Shown here piece by piece: positions 34,846 to 47,636 of a stretch of DNA of 64,000 nucleotides. Both the position numbers and the translations under genes were made by a program. Origin of the DNA: Phoronis australis (taxonomy: Eukaryota; Phoronida; Phoronidae); the NCBI GenBank assembly GCA_002633005.1, contig NMRA01000398.1, positions 319,202 through 383,201 of the forward strand, given 5' to 3'. Position 1 is the first letter of the stretch, and every line of letters starts with the position of its first letter. The notes beneath the pieces were generated by a model. The model did not search any database and was not told the origin of the DNA. It worked only from the letters and a program-made list of their open reading frames with translations.

Positions 34846-37800
34846 ATGGAGAACAAGCCAGACCATTTGTCCGAGTTTTGCAACACGACCTCCTGCCATG
34901 GAGCGTCTCAAATCTTCAATGACAAGTATGGCAAAATTTCACGGAGTGTTATGGTAAGTTGCTTGTTTCAGTATAACATGTTCATCTGCAATAAACTTAA
35001 GCGATTATTGTAATCAATTAATTAATAGATAATTTGTGGACATTATTATTTGTCAAGATAAATTACTAGATGCAAGAATTATACACCACAACTTCTGATC
35101 ATGTTTCTTAAAAACTGACTCAAGTCCTAAAGGACCAAAATTGTTAGTACTGCTATTTCGGCTAGTTTAAGACCGAAGGAGAAGATTCCGAAATTACCGT
35201 TTCATGAAGACGCGGTCATATTTTGTTTACACAAACCAAAACTTCCGCTGTAAACACTAGGCAAGGCAATGCGTGAAATACGGTCTCAATGAAAATCTTG
35301 GTCTTGGAACTCTAAATTGGGATACATCTTCGTTTTTATGGGAACAATTGGGATCTCGTTTGCATGAGAAGACACTGGTTTTACATACCGGTAGGTCGCG
35401 CTGCATTTTTTCTACGAGAGCAGGCGATATTCAATGTTTAGGAACAATATATTGCGAAAAATATCAACGAAATCTATTCCTCAACAGCTTACAATAATAA
35501 TAGCCTAAACTTTAGATAAGTTAGACGAAAAGTCTAATCTTAAGCCTACTACGCAGCAGGTTAACTTTCTTTCTTCGATTTGACCAATTCAGAGACCTGG
35601 CAGGGTTATTTTGGTCGAAAGTGTTCCCGAAATCAATGTAAGTTAAGGCTGAAGACGTTCCACGAAAGCGGCTATGGAACTCAATCTAAATAATTTTGCC
35701 CACTTTCGAGTTCCGCCTGAGCTTCTGCTGCGCTAAACCCCGCAATTTATTCGCTAAAATTGTTGTGTATGAATATTGGCAGACGGCAACACAATTTCCG
35801 TTGGAGCTAGTGTGTAATCAATCCAATAGAACAAGACAGATCCTCGATGATACACTAAGTTTAAAACCATGCGATTTATTTTTCCCTTCCAAATCATTCG
35901 AATGGTTATGTAATTTATCTCTACTGTTAGATACAATATTATGTCATGAAATTATTAAAATTAAAATGACAACCTGTCATCAACATACTTTGTGTTCCCT
36001 TGATTGGCAATTCAAACATCCGTCGTCTAGACATATCCCGTCTCCACAATCGTTGTGCTTTGGGTGCCTCCCATTTTGCTCGTCTCATGTGACAATACCC
36101 TTAAAAAAACAGGAGGCGTACAAAGGGGCCACGGCAAAAGGGAAGACTTGTCCCCACTAACGATATTTTGCTTAACATTTACACCTTCGGGTTGAACTAG
36201 GTTCATGTAACTGATTAAGACTCAAACGTGACATGATTTGTCCTTCCAGGTGGTTCTGCTTCTCTGCAGTCTTGCAACAGCAGCAGTCAATGTGGTGTTG
36301 TCTATCAAAAGCTACTACAGTTATCCATACCACCAAACGGCGGCAAAGATNATGGTTATGTAATTTATCTCTACTGTTAGATACAATATTATGTCATGAA
36401 ATTATTAAAATTAAAATGACAACCTGTCTTCAACATACTTTGTGTTCCCTTGATTGGCAATTCAAACATCAGTCGTCTAGACATATCCCGTCTCCACAAT
36501 CGTTGTGCTTTGGGTGCCACCCATTTTGCTCGTCTCATGTGACAATACCCTTAAAAAACAGGAGGCGTACAAAGGGGCCACGGCAAAAGGGAAGACTTGT
36601 CCCCACTAACGATATTTTGCTTAACATTTGCACCTTCGGGTTGAACTAGGTACATGTAACTGATTAAGACTCAAACGTGACATGATTTGTCCTTCCAGGT
36701 GGTTCTGCTTCTCTGCAGTCTTACAACAGCAGCAGTCAATGTGGTGTTGTCTATCAAAAGCTACTACAGTTATCCATACCACCAAACGGCGGCAAAGATA
36801 TACACAGCTGACAAGCCCTTCCCCAGTGTCTCTGTGTGTAATACTGCTCCCACCACAACGACTCAAATGGAGAATATTTATATGCAAATGTTATCAACCG
36901 TATCAACATGTCTATTAAACGACTTCACATTTTATCACGAAAAAAATAAAAAGTATGGAGGCTTTGCAATCATTTATGATAACGTTGACAGAATAGGTGA
37001 CTACATGTGGAAAATGGAGGATATCATAATTGATTGTCAGTACGACAGTAAAAAGTGCAACAACAGCAAAATAATTGAGTTTTTAAACCCTTATTATGGT
37101 CGATGTTTCACTCTTAACATGGATGACGATTCTTTGAAGAAAACTGGAGACGAGAACGGACTATCGCTCATCCTGTACTCTTACACTTATAAAACAAGTT
37201 TAGAGATGCAGGTAAACCAGTCATTGACGTATTCCCCATTGATAGATGCCAACTCTCACGGGCTAAGAGTAATTGTGCATAATGAAGGAGAGTTTGTAAA
37301 TCCGTCGGTGAATTCTTTAAAAATAGCGCCTGGGCTGTCAACATCCATTTCGGTTCACCCCATCAAAAAAGTGCGACTCGGTCCACCGTTTGAATCAAAA
37401 TGTTCCATGAAAACCTATTGGAGTTCTAAAGAAAATTGTCTACGGGCCTGTGAACAATCGTACGTGGTCGATAGGTGTCACTGCAAAGACTCAGACCTGC
37501 CGATAAAACACCACCCTGCTGTGCCATTTTGCGGCAACGTCTCGGCTATCGTCAACTGCACTAAAACAACGTGGTCGAACCAAGTAGATTGTATGTTAAA
37601 AGCAAAGGACGAGTTCCAATTTAAATACCACAAGCGCTGTGACTGCCAGGAAGCTTGCGAAGAGTACAATTTTAAGTTAAGTCATTCTGCGTTTATTTGG
37701 CCCAGTGACTACGCACCAGCAGCGTTTTACAGGCTTTATGTCGAGAATAAGGCATCGTCTATCGCCTACAAGGATATGTCTAAATACAGTATGGAGTTCA

Positions 37801-38078
37801 TGTTGAGGAAAAAATTAATCAATCGCCACTTTGCGCAAGTGAATGTTTTCTTCAATAATGACGAAGTTGAAACGATTACCGAGACAGCAAAGTATCCCAA
37901 TTGGACGTGGAGCCTGATGTCAGAAATCGGAGGTCATTTGGGCTTTTGGTGCGGCGTTTCTATTCTGACATTGACCGATGCGCTACTTTTCGTGTTGAAT
38001 GTCATGCTCAGAAGACAAAAATCACGAAGCGTCACCAATGTTGTCAATGTAGTACAAGTTCAGAATGTTGAAAAATGA
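34846..38078 (+). CDS. DEG/ENaC-family sodium channel, intact (copy 2)
   Basis: Two exons, 34846-34953 and 36699-38078, joined in phase 0 (ATG|GTAAGT ... CTTCCAG|GTGG), give 495 residues. Channels of this family are trimeric, amiloride-sensitive, sodium-selective plasma-membrane channels gated by protons, peptides, bile acids or force. Features in order: N-terminal TSCHG (His-Gly gating motif at 18-19); TM1 about 33-58 spanning the exon junction; finger/palm region with YGRCFTLN near 169; GLRVIVHNEGEFVNP; cysteine-rich thumb (CLRACEQ..VVDRCHCKDSDLP, then CDCQEACEEYNF); a Trp-Pro wrist (FIWPS); and TM2 with LGFWCGVSILTLTDALLF, the G-V-S triplet near 455-457 being the family G/S-x-S selectivity filter. 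The tail is short and basic. Its large exon matches copies 1 and 3, but it is clearly more diverged and on the opposite strand. The ligand cannot be told from sequence. Confidence 0.9.
35902..36350 (+). repeat. partial duplicate of intron plus start of DEG/ENaC exon 2
   Basis: The 449 bp here repeat almost exactly at 36352-36799, with a single N (36351) between. The segment includes the end of the intron, the acceptor and about 100 bases of exon 2, cut off in the middle of the exon. The abrupt return to intron sequence right after the N points to an assembly join or allelic duplicate more than to a true alternative exon. Confidence 0.85.
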
Positions 38079-39990
38079 CGCACCCAAACATCGCGTTGTG
38101 TGCTCATATTATTTACCTTCATGAATAGAACGAAATATACATGATTGCAGTTTAGATATCTTAATGAGGTTAGCAAAGCATTCCAACGTAGAAAGATATT
38201 CAGTTTGCTACCTGTCTTCATTTACATGTAGATGTGAAAATGAACCCTTTGAGTGCTTGGGGGCTAGAACAGCAAAACATACATATCGAGAAGTCACTGT
38301 AATTGCTAATAACATCATTTTATATCAGCATTTTGTCAAAATTGAGACACTTGTCTATCTACATGGATTCCGCGGCAAATGCGGTGCATGATTTGGATAT
38401 TCGCCCTCATATGTTCTCAGTGTCTTCATCATGTTGTTTCTGGACAGAAGAGGTTCCTCGTATGCAATGACGAAACGGTGATCATGGGGTGAAATCATCC
38501 AGCATCAAAAATCGAAAATAAAAGACTGGTTGTATTGATAGAGGGTGTCCCAAAACAGTAGCAGTGAGATTTAAAATTTGTACATCGTAATCCAGATATG
38601 ATGTTCTCATAAACGTGGCTGGTAACGATAAATACTTCTCATGTATGAGTTTAGAAAATATCTCCCTAAATGTGTTTTTCCGTGTCATGTGACGGTTCGC
38701 TCATCAAAGGTGTTTGACCAATATTCTGATCTGACTGGCTACTGCAAATATGGTCTACTTAGGGACTGAGAGTACTCTGAACAAGCGATAATTGATGCCC
38801 ACGTAGCTTTATCATGCAAGTGTGTAATGATACGTTTTGTGTGCAATTTGGGCAAAACTTCATCGATAACAAATCAATGCCAGAACACTTGTACAAACCA
38901 TCGAAGCTTTTAGGCTGGTGTATCAAGTATTCAAGCGCAAGGTATCCATTAAAACTGTTTACTTGAACATTAGGATGAATTCAAAGACGAGTCAATTAAT
39001 GGTCAAGGGAAATATGCGCCTTTTCAAATTCGATTCCGAACATAGTGGTGTGTGGCTGTTGATTGTCTGCGTGTGTGCATGTGACATGAAATTAGATCTT
39101 GCATATTATTTTTTCATCAGATATGAAGACCCCATAATGAAAGAGACATTCACTTATATACCGTACAGCATTCTTCGTTGCTTGTAATTTTCATTTACAA
39201 AGTAATTAAAACTCCCTGCATTTATTCAGCTGGATAAAAATAGCAAAATACTTAATGGGTAACGATATTCTATAGTTCAAGACCATTACTATTTTCAAAA
39301 TACATGTAATGTTATTCCACACAGACAAAAGAAGACTTCAAATAACATTAAAGTTGTGTGCCCTAACTATACGTGCATTTAATTAAATGATCTCTCGTAG
39401 AATGGATTTTACCACTAGTTAGTTAAGTCGAAACTTACGCCCAAGTAATTAAAGTTCAAGAAAACCCAAGGTTATTTCAAATATAATTAAAGTTGATGTG
39501 AATGTTTTATTTTTGGTGAAGCACCACAGCCTAAAATGGCCACCGTTTCGATGCCAGATTACTCATGTATTGTGCGTACTCACCTAGCTGCTGCCATACA
39601 TGAATGTAATGAGACTTCCGAGGAACCAACCCCTAACTCAACTTTAGTTCCGAGTTCATGAATGCGAAGGGAAGAGTATAACTGAAATTGATTGTATTTT
39701 CAAACTAGAGCATCATTTCCTTTGAGGCACCATGTTGGATAATTATGAATTACCTGTAGACACCATACAATAAGACGCACCCGTTTACAACTTCATCACT
39801 TGCAAAAGAATGGCTTGTTCATTCATCCGCACTGAAAGGGATTTGTTTCAAATGTAAAAATCACGTTGATATGTACTTTGAAATGCAGAGATAGTGTCTC
39901 TCTGTTACAATAAAAAGAGCGACGCGGAGAGTCGAAATGTGCCCACAAATGCACCGCAAACTGGTTGCTTCTAAGGTTGCTTATTTGTAT
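38079..39990. other. non-coding stretch, no gene seen
   Basis: Downstream of DEG/ENaC copy 2. No exon supported and no AATAAA close to the stop. Around 38545 a GAGGGTGTCCCAAAA end-like sequence could be a transposon terminus, but I found no partner. Confidence 0.35.
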
Positions 39991-39999
39991 CATAAATTT

Positions 40000-41000
40000 A
40001 CACTAGGTGGCGCAAAAACAACGTCCAATTCATCCAAAAACGGAAACACGCCGTCTCTTTTGTAATAACAAGTTATTTACATATATTCCTAAAAATCTGT
40101 CAAGGAACTTAAGAGAAACAAAGGAAAATGAAAAAATGAAATTGCCACTAGGAGGCACAGCGTTCGTTGGATCCGCCTAAAAGTCGTCACTTTGTGCTGC
40201 TTTTTTCATATAAATAAACTTACTAAAGTTAATGCGGCAGTGCTTTTGAAGATGTAAAACAAAACAAAACTACCACTAGGAGGTGCCACACCAGTCGACG
40301 TCGCCATCGTCAACCGTGTTCTTCACACTGAGAACGCCACTTTGCACAATCATCCATAAAACGGTTTGGTTGATAGAAGGGTGGACGCCAAAAACAGACT
40401 CCAAAACAGTAAACAATGACCACAAGGTGGAGCAAACTACGTCGAATGTATCTGAAAACGGGATGATTGCGTCATCACACTAGTAGATGCCTATATGCTA
40501 AATTTTATGAAAATCCGCTGAGGACCTTTGAAGATACGAAGGTAAACGTAAAAAACTAAAATTGCCACTAGGGGGCACACCGCTGGGCAGATCCGTCTGA
40601 AAGTCGTTATCGCCCATTGTCAACAACATATAAATACCCATGCTAAATTTTTTAAATAACCTACAAACGGTTTAGGAGATACAACAATGAGTTAAAAAAA
40701 TGCCACTAAGAACGCCACAGTAGGCCTAGTTAAAGTCGTCGGAAAATCATCAAGATCCGTTTTCTTCACAGCAAGAACATACACGCCAATTTTCACAATC
40801 GTCCTTAGAGCGGTTTGGTTAATAGATGGCCACTAGGTGGGCCCAACTACGCCATATCCATCCGAATAGCGTCGCTCTACTAATAGATACATGTACCTAC
40901 ATGTATATGCCAAACTTTATGAGAATAAGTTTAGGATCTTTGAAGATACAAAGGTAAACGTATAAAAACAAAATTGCCACTAGGGGCACACCAGTAGTCG
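40000..41000. repeat. tandem array of about 140 bp units with CTCF-like cores
   Basis: A recognisable core recurs at 40000, 40145, 40273, 40420, 40565, 40703, 40830 and 40977 (steps 127-147). The best copy, CCACTAGGGGGCAC at 40565, fits the CTCF core consensus CCASYAGRKGGCRS at every position. Others fit with one or two changes (CCACTAGGAGGCAC, CCACTAGGTGGGCC) and a few are broken. The inter-core sequence also repeats (ATGCCAAACTTTATGA, TTTAGGATCTTTGAAGATAC, AAACGTAAAAA). Related units recur at 41847 and 41991 and in the duplicated block 47637-48400. Confidence 0.75.
40888..40905. repeat. two TACATGTA insertions, absent in a paralog
   Basis: Here the sequence is GATACATGTACCTACATGTATATGCC. 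The paralogous unit at 41911-41924 reads GATACCTATATGGC. Each TA of the short form has become TACATGTA (40888-40895 and 40898-40905), a 6 bp gain at each site. Confidence 0.85.
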
Positions 41001-41422
41001 GATTCGACCGAAATTTTGCTCATGCCCTCCCATCCATGAAAGAAACACCTGTGCAAATTTTATGAAGACACATCAAAGGGTTTTGAAGATCGACTCCGGA
41101 CGGACGCTCATAACAATGAAAGTAACAAATCGTTGACAATTATGGCGAAATCGATGTGTCAGTTGCCGCACCGTGGAATCGAATGCTAGTACCTCTTTAA
41201 TCGCAACATACATGTAGCTTTAACTTGCAGTCTTTAATTACGGATTATTTTCTACATTTTAAATGGTAACAGTGCAGAGGATTATTTCAGCGAATGTCTC
41301 ACGGAGGAATGACGTAAAATCACAGAAACGCAGTCTGTGTATTTTGTTGTTTTACAAACGTGGTCAAAGCCAAATATAAGAAATCTTAACCACTTAGTAG
41401 GAACCATGAAAAGGCGTTTTTC

Positions 41423-41430
41423 TACATGTA
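41423..41430. repeat. TACATGTA insertion, absent in two paralogs
   Basis: TTTTTCTACATGTACCAACT here, against TTTTTCTACCAACT at about 42015-42028 and 48796-48809. The TA of the short form is replaced by TACATGTA. Confidence 0.9.
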
Positions 41431-42399
41431 CCAACTTGCTCTCGGTTTCAGGGGACAACTGAGCAATCTACTTACTGTAGGGGCTTGAAAATTTTGGTCG
41501 CAGTGAGTATACAGATCTGTTTGAAGTCCAGTGTTACAAGGGGTGGGGTTAAGTTAAGTATCACGTTACATTCGTTACTAAGGGTCGGATTTCTTAGTTA
41601 ATGTTTAAATGATTTAATAAAATAGAACTATGAAACTCAATATTTGCAAAATCGCTGATGATCCTCCAAAATTTTAATTTGCACCAAAATTATATTCATT
41701 CCACTGAGTTTTTTCAAATCTTAAATTTTGGCCGAAATAGTAGCAATTTCAACGTGAAACATGCCAATTTTAACCATCATCCTTAGAGCGGTTTGGTTAA
41801 TAGATGGTTGGACGCAAAAAAGCAGACTCGAAAACAGCAAAAGTGGCTACTAGGTGGCGCAAACTACGTCATATCTATCCAAAAACGGAGAATAGCGTCA
41901 CTCTACTAATAGATACCTATATGGCAAACTTTATGAAAATGCGTTTAGGATCTTTGTGGATACAGAGGTAAACGTAAAAAAACACAATTGCCACTAGGAA
42001 CCATGGAAAGGCGTTTTTCTACCAACTTGCTCTCGGTTTCAGGGGACAACTGAGCAATCTACTTACTGTAGGGGCTTAACAAATTTTGGTCGCAGTGAGT
42101 TTACAAAACTGGTAGAAGTCCAGTGTTACAGGGGGTGGAGCTAAGATAAGCATCATGTTACCTTTGTAACTAAACATCGGATTTCTTAGATAATGTTTAA
42201 ATGATTTAATAGAATGAAAATATGAAACCCCAATATTTGTAAACTCGCTGATGAACCCCAAAATTTTTTGCACCAAAAATATACTCATTCTACTGAGTTT
42301 TTTCAAATCTTAAATTTTGGCCGAAATTGTATCAATTTCCAAGACAAACATGCAAATCCTGTTATTTAATGTTAATTAATACGATATCCAGTTTGGAAT

Positions 42400-45000
42400 T
42401 TTCAGCCCCAAAACTCCGCTGTCAGAAATGAAGGTGTCAAATATCCTTAAAAACTGAGTCTTCATTTTTGGCTCTCGTGCTAAATGGCCTTAAATGTAAT
42501 TTCCGGGCATGCTTTTGTAGAAAGAATAAATAAATAGGCAGACTTTGTAAGCTCGTGCGAAAAACTGCATGCATCTGGAAAATACGGAGTACATTGAGCT
42601 CCGTGAGCGATCACGACAGCTGGCCATTGCTCTCATGCACATCCGCAACCATAAAGTATTTTAAAATATGTTGTTACGTGGGTCCGTTCGGCCTTGGCGA
42701 CCGGTTACTTCGAGGTTGGCAAAAGAAGTAAGGTTCCCCGCTGACGCCACTATTCATATAATTAGTAACATGGGATCCCCACATCAAGCCAAGTCCACGA
42801 TACCTTTAATTCTCTTATATCCTTGAGCAAACGATTGGCCGAGGCCATTTTTGTTACCTGTAGCAAACAATATTACTGCTCATTTCCAGTTAATGGAATA
42901 ATGTCTTCGTTCACATTTAGGGACTGTCACCCATAAACTGGAATTGCTGATCCACAGCGCTCCTTATCCAGTTTTTTTAATGTTGCCCCACCCCACGGGG
43001 TGCGCTAATGATGGAATCAACTTAATATATATTTCTCTATTTGGGAAATCGTGCGACCTTTATGTTAAGGCAGGTCACCTCTTGGAGATCAATTTTGATG
43101 GATTTAACTGTCATTTGTTTCCATTGTTGATAATCTGACATATCAGGAAGATCTCTCTCTCGGTAAATGCCCCTCCTATAAATCTGGCACTGTCGACTAC
43201 ATACAAATGCACGTATTGTCATGTGAAGCACAACAGCATCAAGGCATACAGCTCGTGCAACCAAAGACGTACATGTAAATTGGTATTGAAAAACACAAAC
43301 CTTCCCACTGGTATCTACGGCTTAAACTGTGAATGACATGACGACAATTAGTGAATTACACAAGACAATGAATGCCGATGATTTTTAACGTTAAAAGGAT
43401 CGATAGTTTTCCCAAGAATTCCAAGTGTTAATTTTGCTACAGATCATTTATAGAAATTCATTGCTGATGAAGAAAAAGACACTTGTGGAAGATTCATGCG
43501 TCGAAAAGACTGCCGGGGATTTTTGAGCCTGATGAGTTTAGGTGTATACATGCATTTATCCTATGGCCATGAAATACGGGTCGTATTGTGTGGTTTGATA
43601 TGGAAGAACTACATGTACGTTTCCGTACTCAACGCGCGTTGAATACGGATGCCTTCATTCTCGCCAAAAATCAATTTCGAGTTCAGTTCCGTGCGCATGA
43701 GTTCTGAAAACTAAACAAGAAAGTGAAATAAAAATATCGTTGACAATGTTTCTAAATATACCGGTACTGTGAAATTTTGCATCTGAGTAGGACACATAAA
43801 TCACCAAAAGTCTCCAACTTGCCACAATATATTTGGAATTAGGAAAGCAATATACATGTACGTTACAAATGCACATGGTCACCTATTGCACTACGCCTGT
43901 TGAGGTTCTTACGGTCAAATATGAGTCAAATTTGTTCTCAAAACAGTCAAAATACGTCGAGCCCAAAATCAAAACGGCAACTTCTGTAAACACTGTATTT
44001 TTGTCAATTTTACGATAAATTTCGGAATACTTTCTACATAAGAATGATAAGAACCGAGTGCAAGGAGCATTTTTAAGAAGCGTCTGAACGTGCATCAGCC
44101 ACAACGTCCTGCACAGATATTACTCAACGAAGTCAAGAAAAATCGTCGGAAATGTAAGTTAACTTTAACTTAGAAATAGATTTAGCTCAAACAATGACAA
44201 AAATACCGAAAATAGCAGATATGCACTCCAAGCCTGTAGCTTCTGTAAATTACAACTTGACTACCGTGTCATGCAGGCTGCAAAAAAAATCATTCACAAA
44301 AAATTGCGTCCACGTGTACGTGTCACGCGATTTGCGATCATCATTGGTAAAACATGACTAACGACACCCAAAACAAGAGGTGCAATCAGTGTAATAGGAT
44401 AATTCGCCCTCGTTCAATTACTTTTGCATATCACGAATCTCGATAGAATAACCATTGGTACAAACACGTACTTTGTATACATGTAACCTACTGTATATGT
44501 CTAGCAAATGAGGGTAAACACAAATGTCTACGATTTTAGAATTGCAAATTTAACTTGTAAACTGTAAGAGGCTACCACTGACTTGAATGAACCGGAATTC
44601 ACGTCAAATAAACCTGAACATTTTCTTGAGCCGTGGAGGCCGCTAAACTCCTCGTGGGATACATCCCGCACCGTGCTCTATCAAACGCCTATAAAATATT
44701 TGTGTACATACTTAGGAGAATCGTCTAAAATCCATCAAGTAATTTACTGAGTTGAGAAACGTCTCGCAACTAAATGTAATTAGCTACCTGCAGTTTCAAA
44801 GGGAGTGCTGCCGTTTCAGTGTTGAAACTCCCTAATTTGCGAAGTCTTTAATGAAATGATCTGAAACAAGCATATCAACTAAATCAACAAGTGTATCATG
44901 TTCTTTTCTGTTGGAATTTTGTTCATGAGGAAGATATTGCCTAAGTTCACAATGTCGTTTCCATACTGCAGCCTAGAGCCGTTTTCGTTTCGACGTCTTG
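42400..45000. other. non-coding stretch between duplicated blocks
   Basis: No supported gene. It contains several TACATGTA octamers (43268, 43609, 43853, 44478) and the short dispersed repeat at 43045-43085 shared with 19840-19880. Confidence 0.35.
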
Positions 45001-45007
45001 CTTCAAA

Positions 45008-45090
45008 ATGCTAAGCGGTGCAGCACCAGAAAAAACCCAGCGGCATGAAAAGGATGCAAAATTGCCGTCTAGTGTAAAGGACTGTACGAG
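45008..45090 (+). CDS. possible first coding exon (28 residues), orphan
   Basis: An ATG at 45008 opens a frame (MLSGAAPEKTQRHEKDAK, continuing LPSSVKDCT) that ends at a good donor, GAG|GTAAAC (exon end 45090). The hydrophilic, lysine-rich composition and the donor suggest a real first exon. I could not join it: the next coding-like segment at 45550-45690 is in a different phase, so an exon is missing or the gene is broken. Family unknown. Confidence 0.3.
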
Positions 45091-45524
45091 GTAAACATTA
45101 AGGTTTTGAAGTTAGTACAGACTGACCTTCGGCTGTGGTTTCCTATAACGATGGAATTCTACAATGCTACAGCGTGTTCATTTAGAATGTTACGGCTGAA
45201 GGAGTTGAGGTGACGCTATTTATCAAGACAGGTTGGTGCGTATTGGCGCAAAAAGGCAAGCTACTGCGGTAATATCCATGGATGGACATACATGTATTTA
45301 TCGAGTTTCTTGTGTGAAAGAGTTATATACCTTCCATGTTTATGTCCAATGCCATGCTAAGAAATTTCTTAGTGAAAGGTAAGTGAATTTAGCAAAAAAC
45401 TATTATGAATTCACACCAAACCTTTTGTTTTAAAACTCACAAATTTAAATGGGCCATTTTACCGAAACGTTTCCTTGCTTGCCCATCTTTTTCTTTGTTT
45501 GCCTAACTAAAGCAATAATAACTG

Positions 45525-45690
45525 GTGGTGTCACATTCCCGACAGTCCCCGTTTGAAGTTATGCCCTTGAAGAAATGTGTTGAAGACGGTAGCGTAGCTG
45601 ACGAGTGTTTCATCTGCCAAGGGAAATTGTCGATTTTTGAACACATAACAATCTACGTGAGGACGCTGACTAGGAAGTCCGATTCGACGC
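45525..45690 (+). pseudogene. truncated coding exon cut by a duplication breakpoint
   Basis: After a possible acceptor (CCCGACAG|TCC) the frame encodes SPFEVMPLKKCVEDGS, then DECFICQGKL and EHITIYVRTLTRKS. The C-F-I-C-Q pattern followed by a basic helix recalls the cysteine-rich N-terminal region of large uncharacterised proteins common in cnidarians and amphioxus, often transposon-linked. Coding-like composition stops at about 45690, exactly where block B, shared with 49186, begins. The exon is therefore probably truncated by the rearrangement. Confidence 0.35.
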
Positions 45691-47635
45691 TATTACGTAT
45701 GGTGACTAGTCAGATTGCGGCGCAGGAATAGATGCTGTTTAGCACGAGTGCCATTCTCCAGTCCAGTATGAAAGTTCTGAATCCCAAAATTAACTCTGGA
45801 TAGGGCAGTGAAGTGCATACCACCAAATCCTGGTGACATGGCGTTGATATTTGCAGCACTAATCTGGTCACATGAGAACGCTGCGAAGGAACGTGGGAGT
45901 AACGCATCTTTCATGGAGAGTGCTCTCAATGAAATATCTTGCCCACGTAAAACCTTTAAGGCATCAGTGTATTTAGCGCCTGTAACTATGGAAGTTTAGT
46001 CCAGTTAAGAATTTCGCTTTGAACGTTGACAATGCACTCACCGGACTCTATACCATCTGTCAAAACGTCACCTGTTCAGGAGACAAGTCTTGGGAAAGAA
46101 TGATGGACTAAAGGCAAACGTGCGTGGTTTGGGCGTGTGTCGAGAATGTATAAATCGGAAGTGAGCATTAAATATATAGGGAGTGATTTTATTGCTTCCT
46201 TTTACGCCTTCTAATGGCCTAAGAGTGTCAAAAAGTTAGGTGCAACGCAACTATTTAGTCTCATTTTTTTCTTACAGGAGGCATATTTCAAAATATGGAG
46301 CTGTATACCTAAACAGTGAATGTATTTCTCAAGATCAGTCAACTCGAAATGTTTGGATGTTACATCTAGGAACGGATCCATGATTTTAAGTTCGGGGGGG
46401 GCAGGCAGAGTATCGTCCATGATAGACATTCGCACCCCCGAAGTGCCAAATAGAATATGAAAGAATGTTAGGGTTCCCATGATATCGTTACCCCGCCCCA
46501 AACCCGTCACTGAGCTCGAATTGGTGAAAGGTCCAGAAGATTTCAACACACTAACCTGTATTCAGTCTACAAACACACACCAAAACCTATTAGCATCGGT
46601 CAGTGATGACCTGCGCTCACCACCATCCACGGGAGAATGTGTGACACAAAAATAATAAATTTCGATTTGGATTATTGCAACTACAAAAGCTGCTCTCAAC
46701 CCTTGTCAGATGAAAATTGACTTATGGTCTTGAGAATATGTTGGTGAATAGAATGACAAGTCAAAATATGAAGCCTTGTTCAAAACAGTGGTGTGATCTG
46801 TGAGTTTTTTAGAGACCTAGCATTGAACCTTGCTTTGACAGAGGAACAATTTGAGATCATTTTGATAAGTTAAACAATAAGTGGTCTTACAATTTCTGAG
46901 GTGACGAAACTTGGTTAATAGAGAATTGAGAGTGCGTCATTGTTGAGAACGTTTATTTCAAGTTGATCTGTCAAATAATTCCAATGCGTTGAAAATTGTC
47001 TCTAGTAATGTTGAATTACCAGTTAGAAACACTTCTTGTTTGAGTAAAGAAAAAGGTGAGACCCTTTTTTGTATCAGTGACTGCTCTAACTCAAAAGATA
47101 GCTTATTGGACGAATAGACGATGGAACTGCCTCTTTAGGAAAACCACTTACAACATCAGCACACATGTATCAGGCGGTCCCTTTGGATATCATATCTAAC
47201 ACCTGACAACTTCTTCCTCAATCGTTCATTCCGTTTCCATCGCAATATTAGTGATTTATGCTACCAGATTTCACAGGTCGGCATTTGCAACACCTTCTGA
47301 CTGTCAGCAGAATAGTGCAATGACTGGACTTTTCCTTCTACTCTATGTCAAAATAAAGCTGGCTTGTTAGGCCGAATCGAGGTAAGGAATCCCATACGAT
47401 GTGTTTCCTACTTTCGTTTGTCTTGTGAATGTTGCGTTCGCCAATAGGGCCGTCCTGGATTCCACGGCGACACTCGAATCTCGCTGTATTTACCCGCAAT
47501 GCCATAAAAATCAGCCAGTTTTCTCCGTTGCATTACTCGATATATTCGTCCTACCGATGCTAAAGAAGTATTACTGCTGTACCGAGGGCTGCTACTCCGA
47601 TGTGAGAATGTTTGATAAACTGAATAAATGCCTGT
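45690..47635. repeat. duplicated block B, copy 1 (ends at an N)
   Basis: Aligns directly with 49186-51510 at high identity, lacking the MITE at 49497-49893. It ends at a single N (47636) inside the THAP remnant, after which block A resumes. The downstream DEG/ENaC gene expected from the other two units is missing here. Confidence 0.85.
47557..47635 (+). pseudogene. THAP-domain exon remnant, copy 2
   Basis: The frame MLKKYYCCTEGCYSDVRM then FDKLNKCL is open to the N at 47636. It is paralogous to 11643-11732 and 51443-51529. The rest is lost at the assembly join. Confidence 0.5.
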
Positions 47636-47636
47636 N

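Larger units (their letters stand above)
40330..42395. repeat. duplicated block A, copy 1
   Basis: Aligns directly with 47637-49185. Copy 1 also has an internal duplication: 41400-41760 and 41998-42340 share the sequence around AGGCGTTTTTCTAC and the following 300 bp. No coding sequence. Confidence 0.8.

Noticed and set aside
35696-36160. 154-codon plus-strand frame, repeated in part at 36233-36649
   Set aside because: It lies in the DEG/ENaC intron and is repeated only because of the suspect direct duplication around the N at 36351.
41155-41195. tRNA-like B-box (TTCGATTCC on the minus strand), also near 48550
   Set aside because: The flanking bases do not form a T-stem or cloverleaf and no A-box is at the right distance.
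45693-45929. Minus-strand frames repeated at 49149-49422
   Set aside because: Repeated because block B is duplicated. Amino-acid changes and frame ends differ freely, with no family resemblance.
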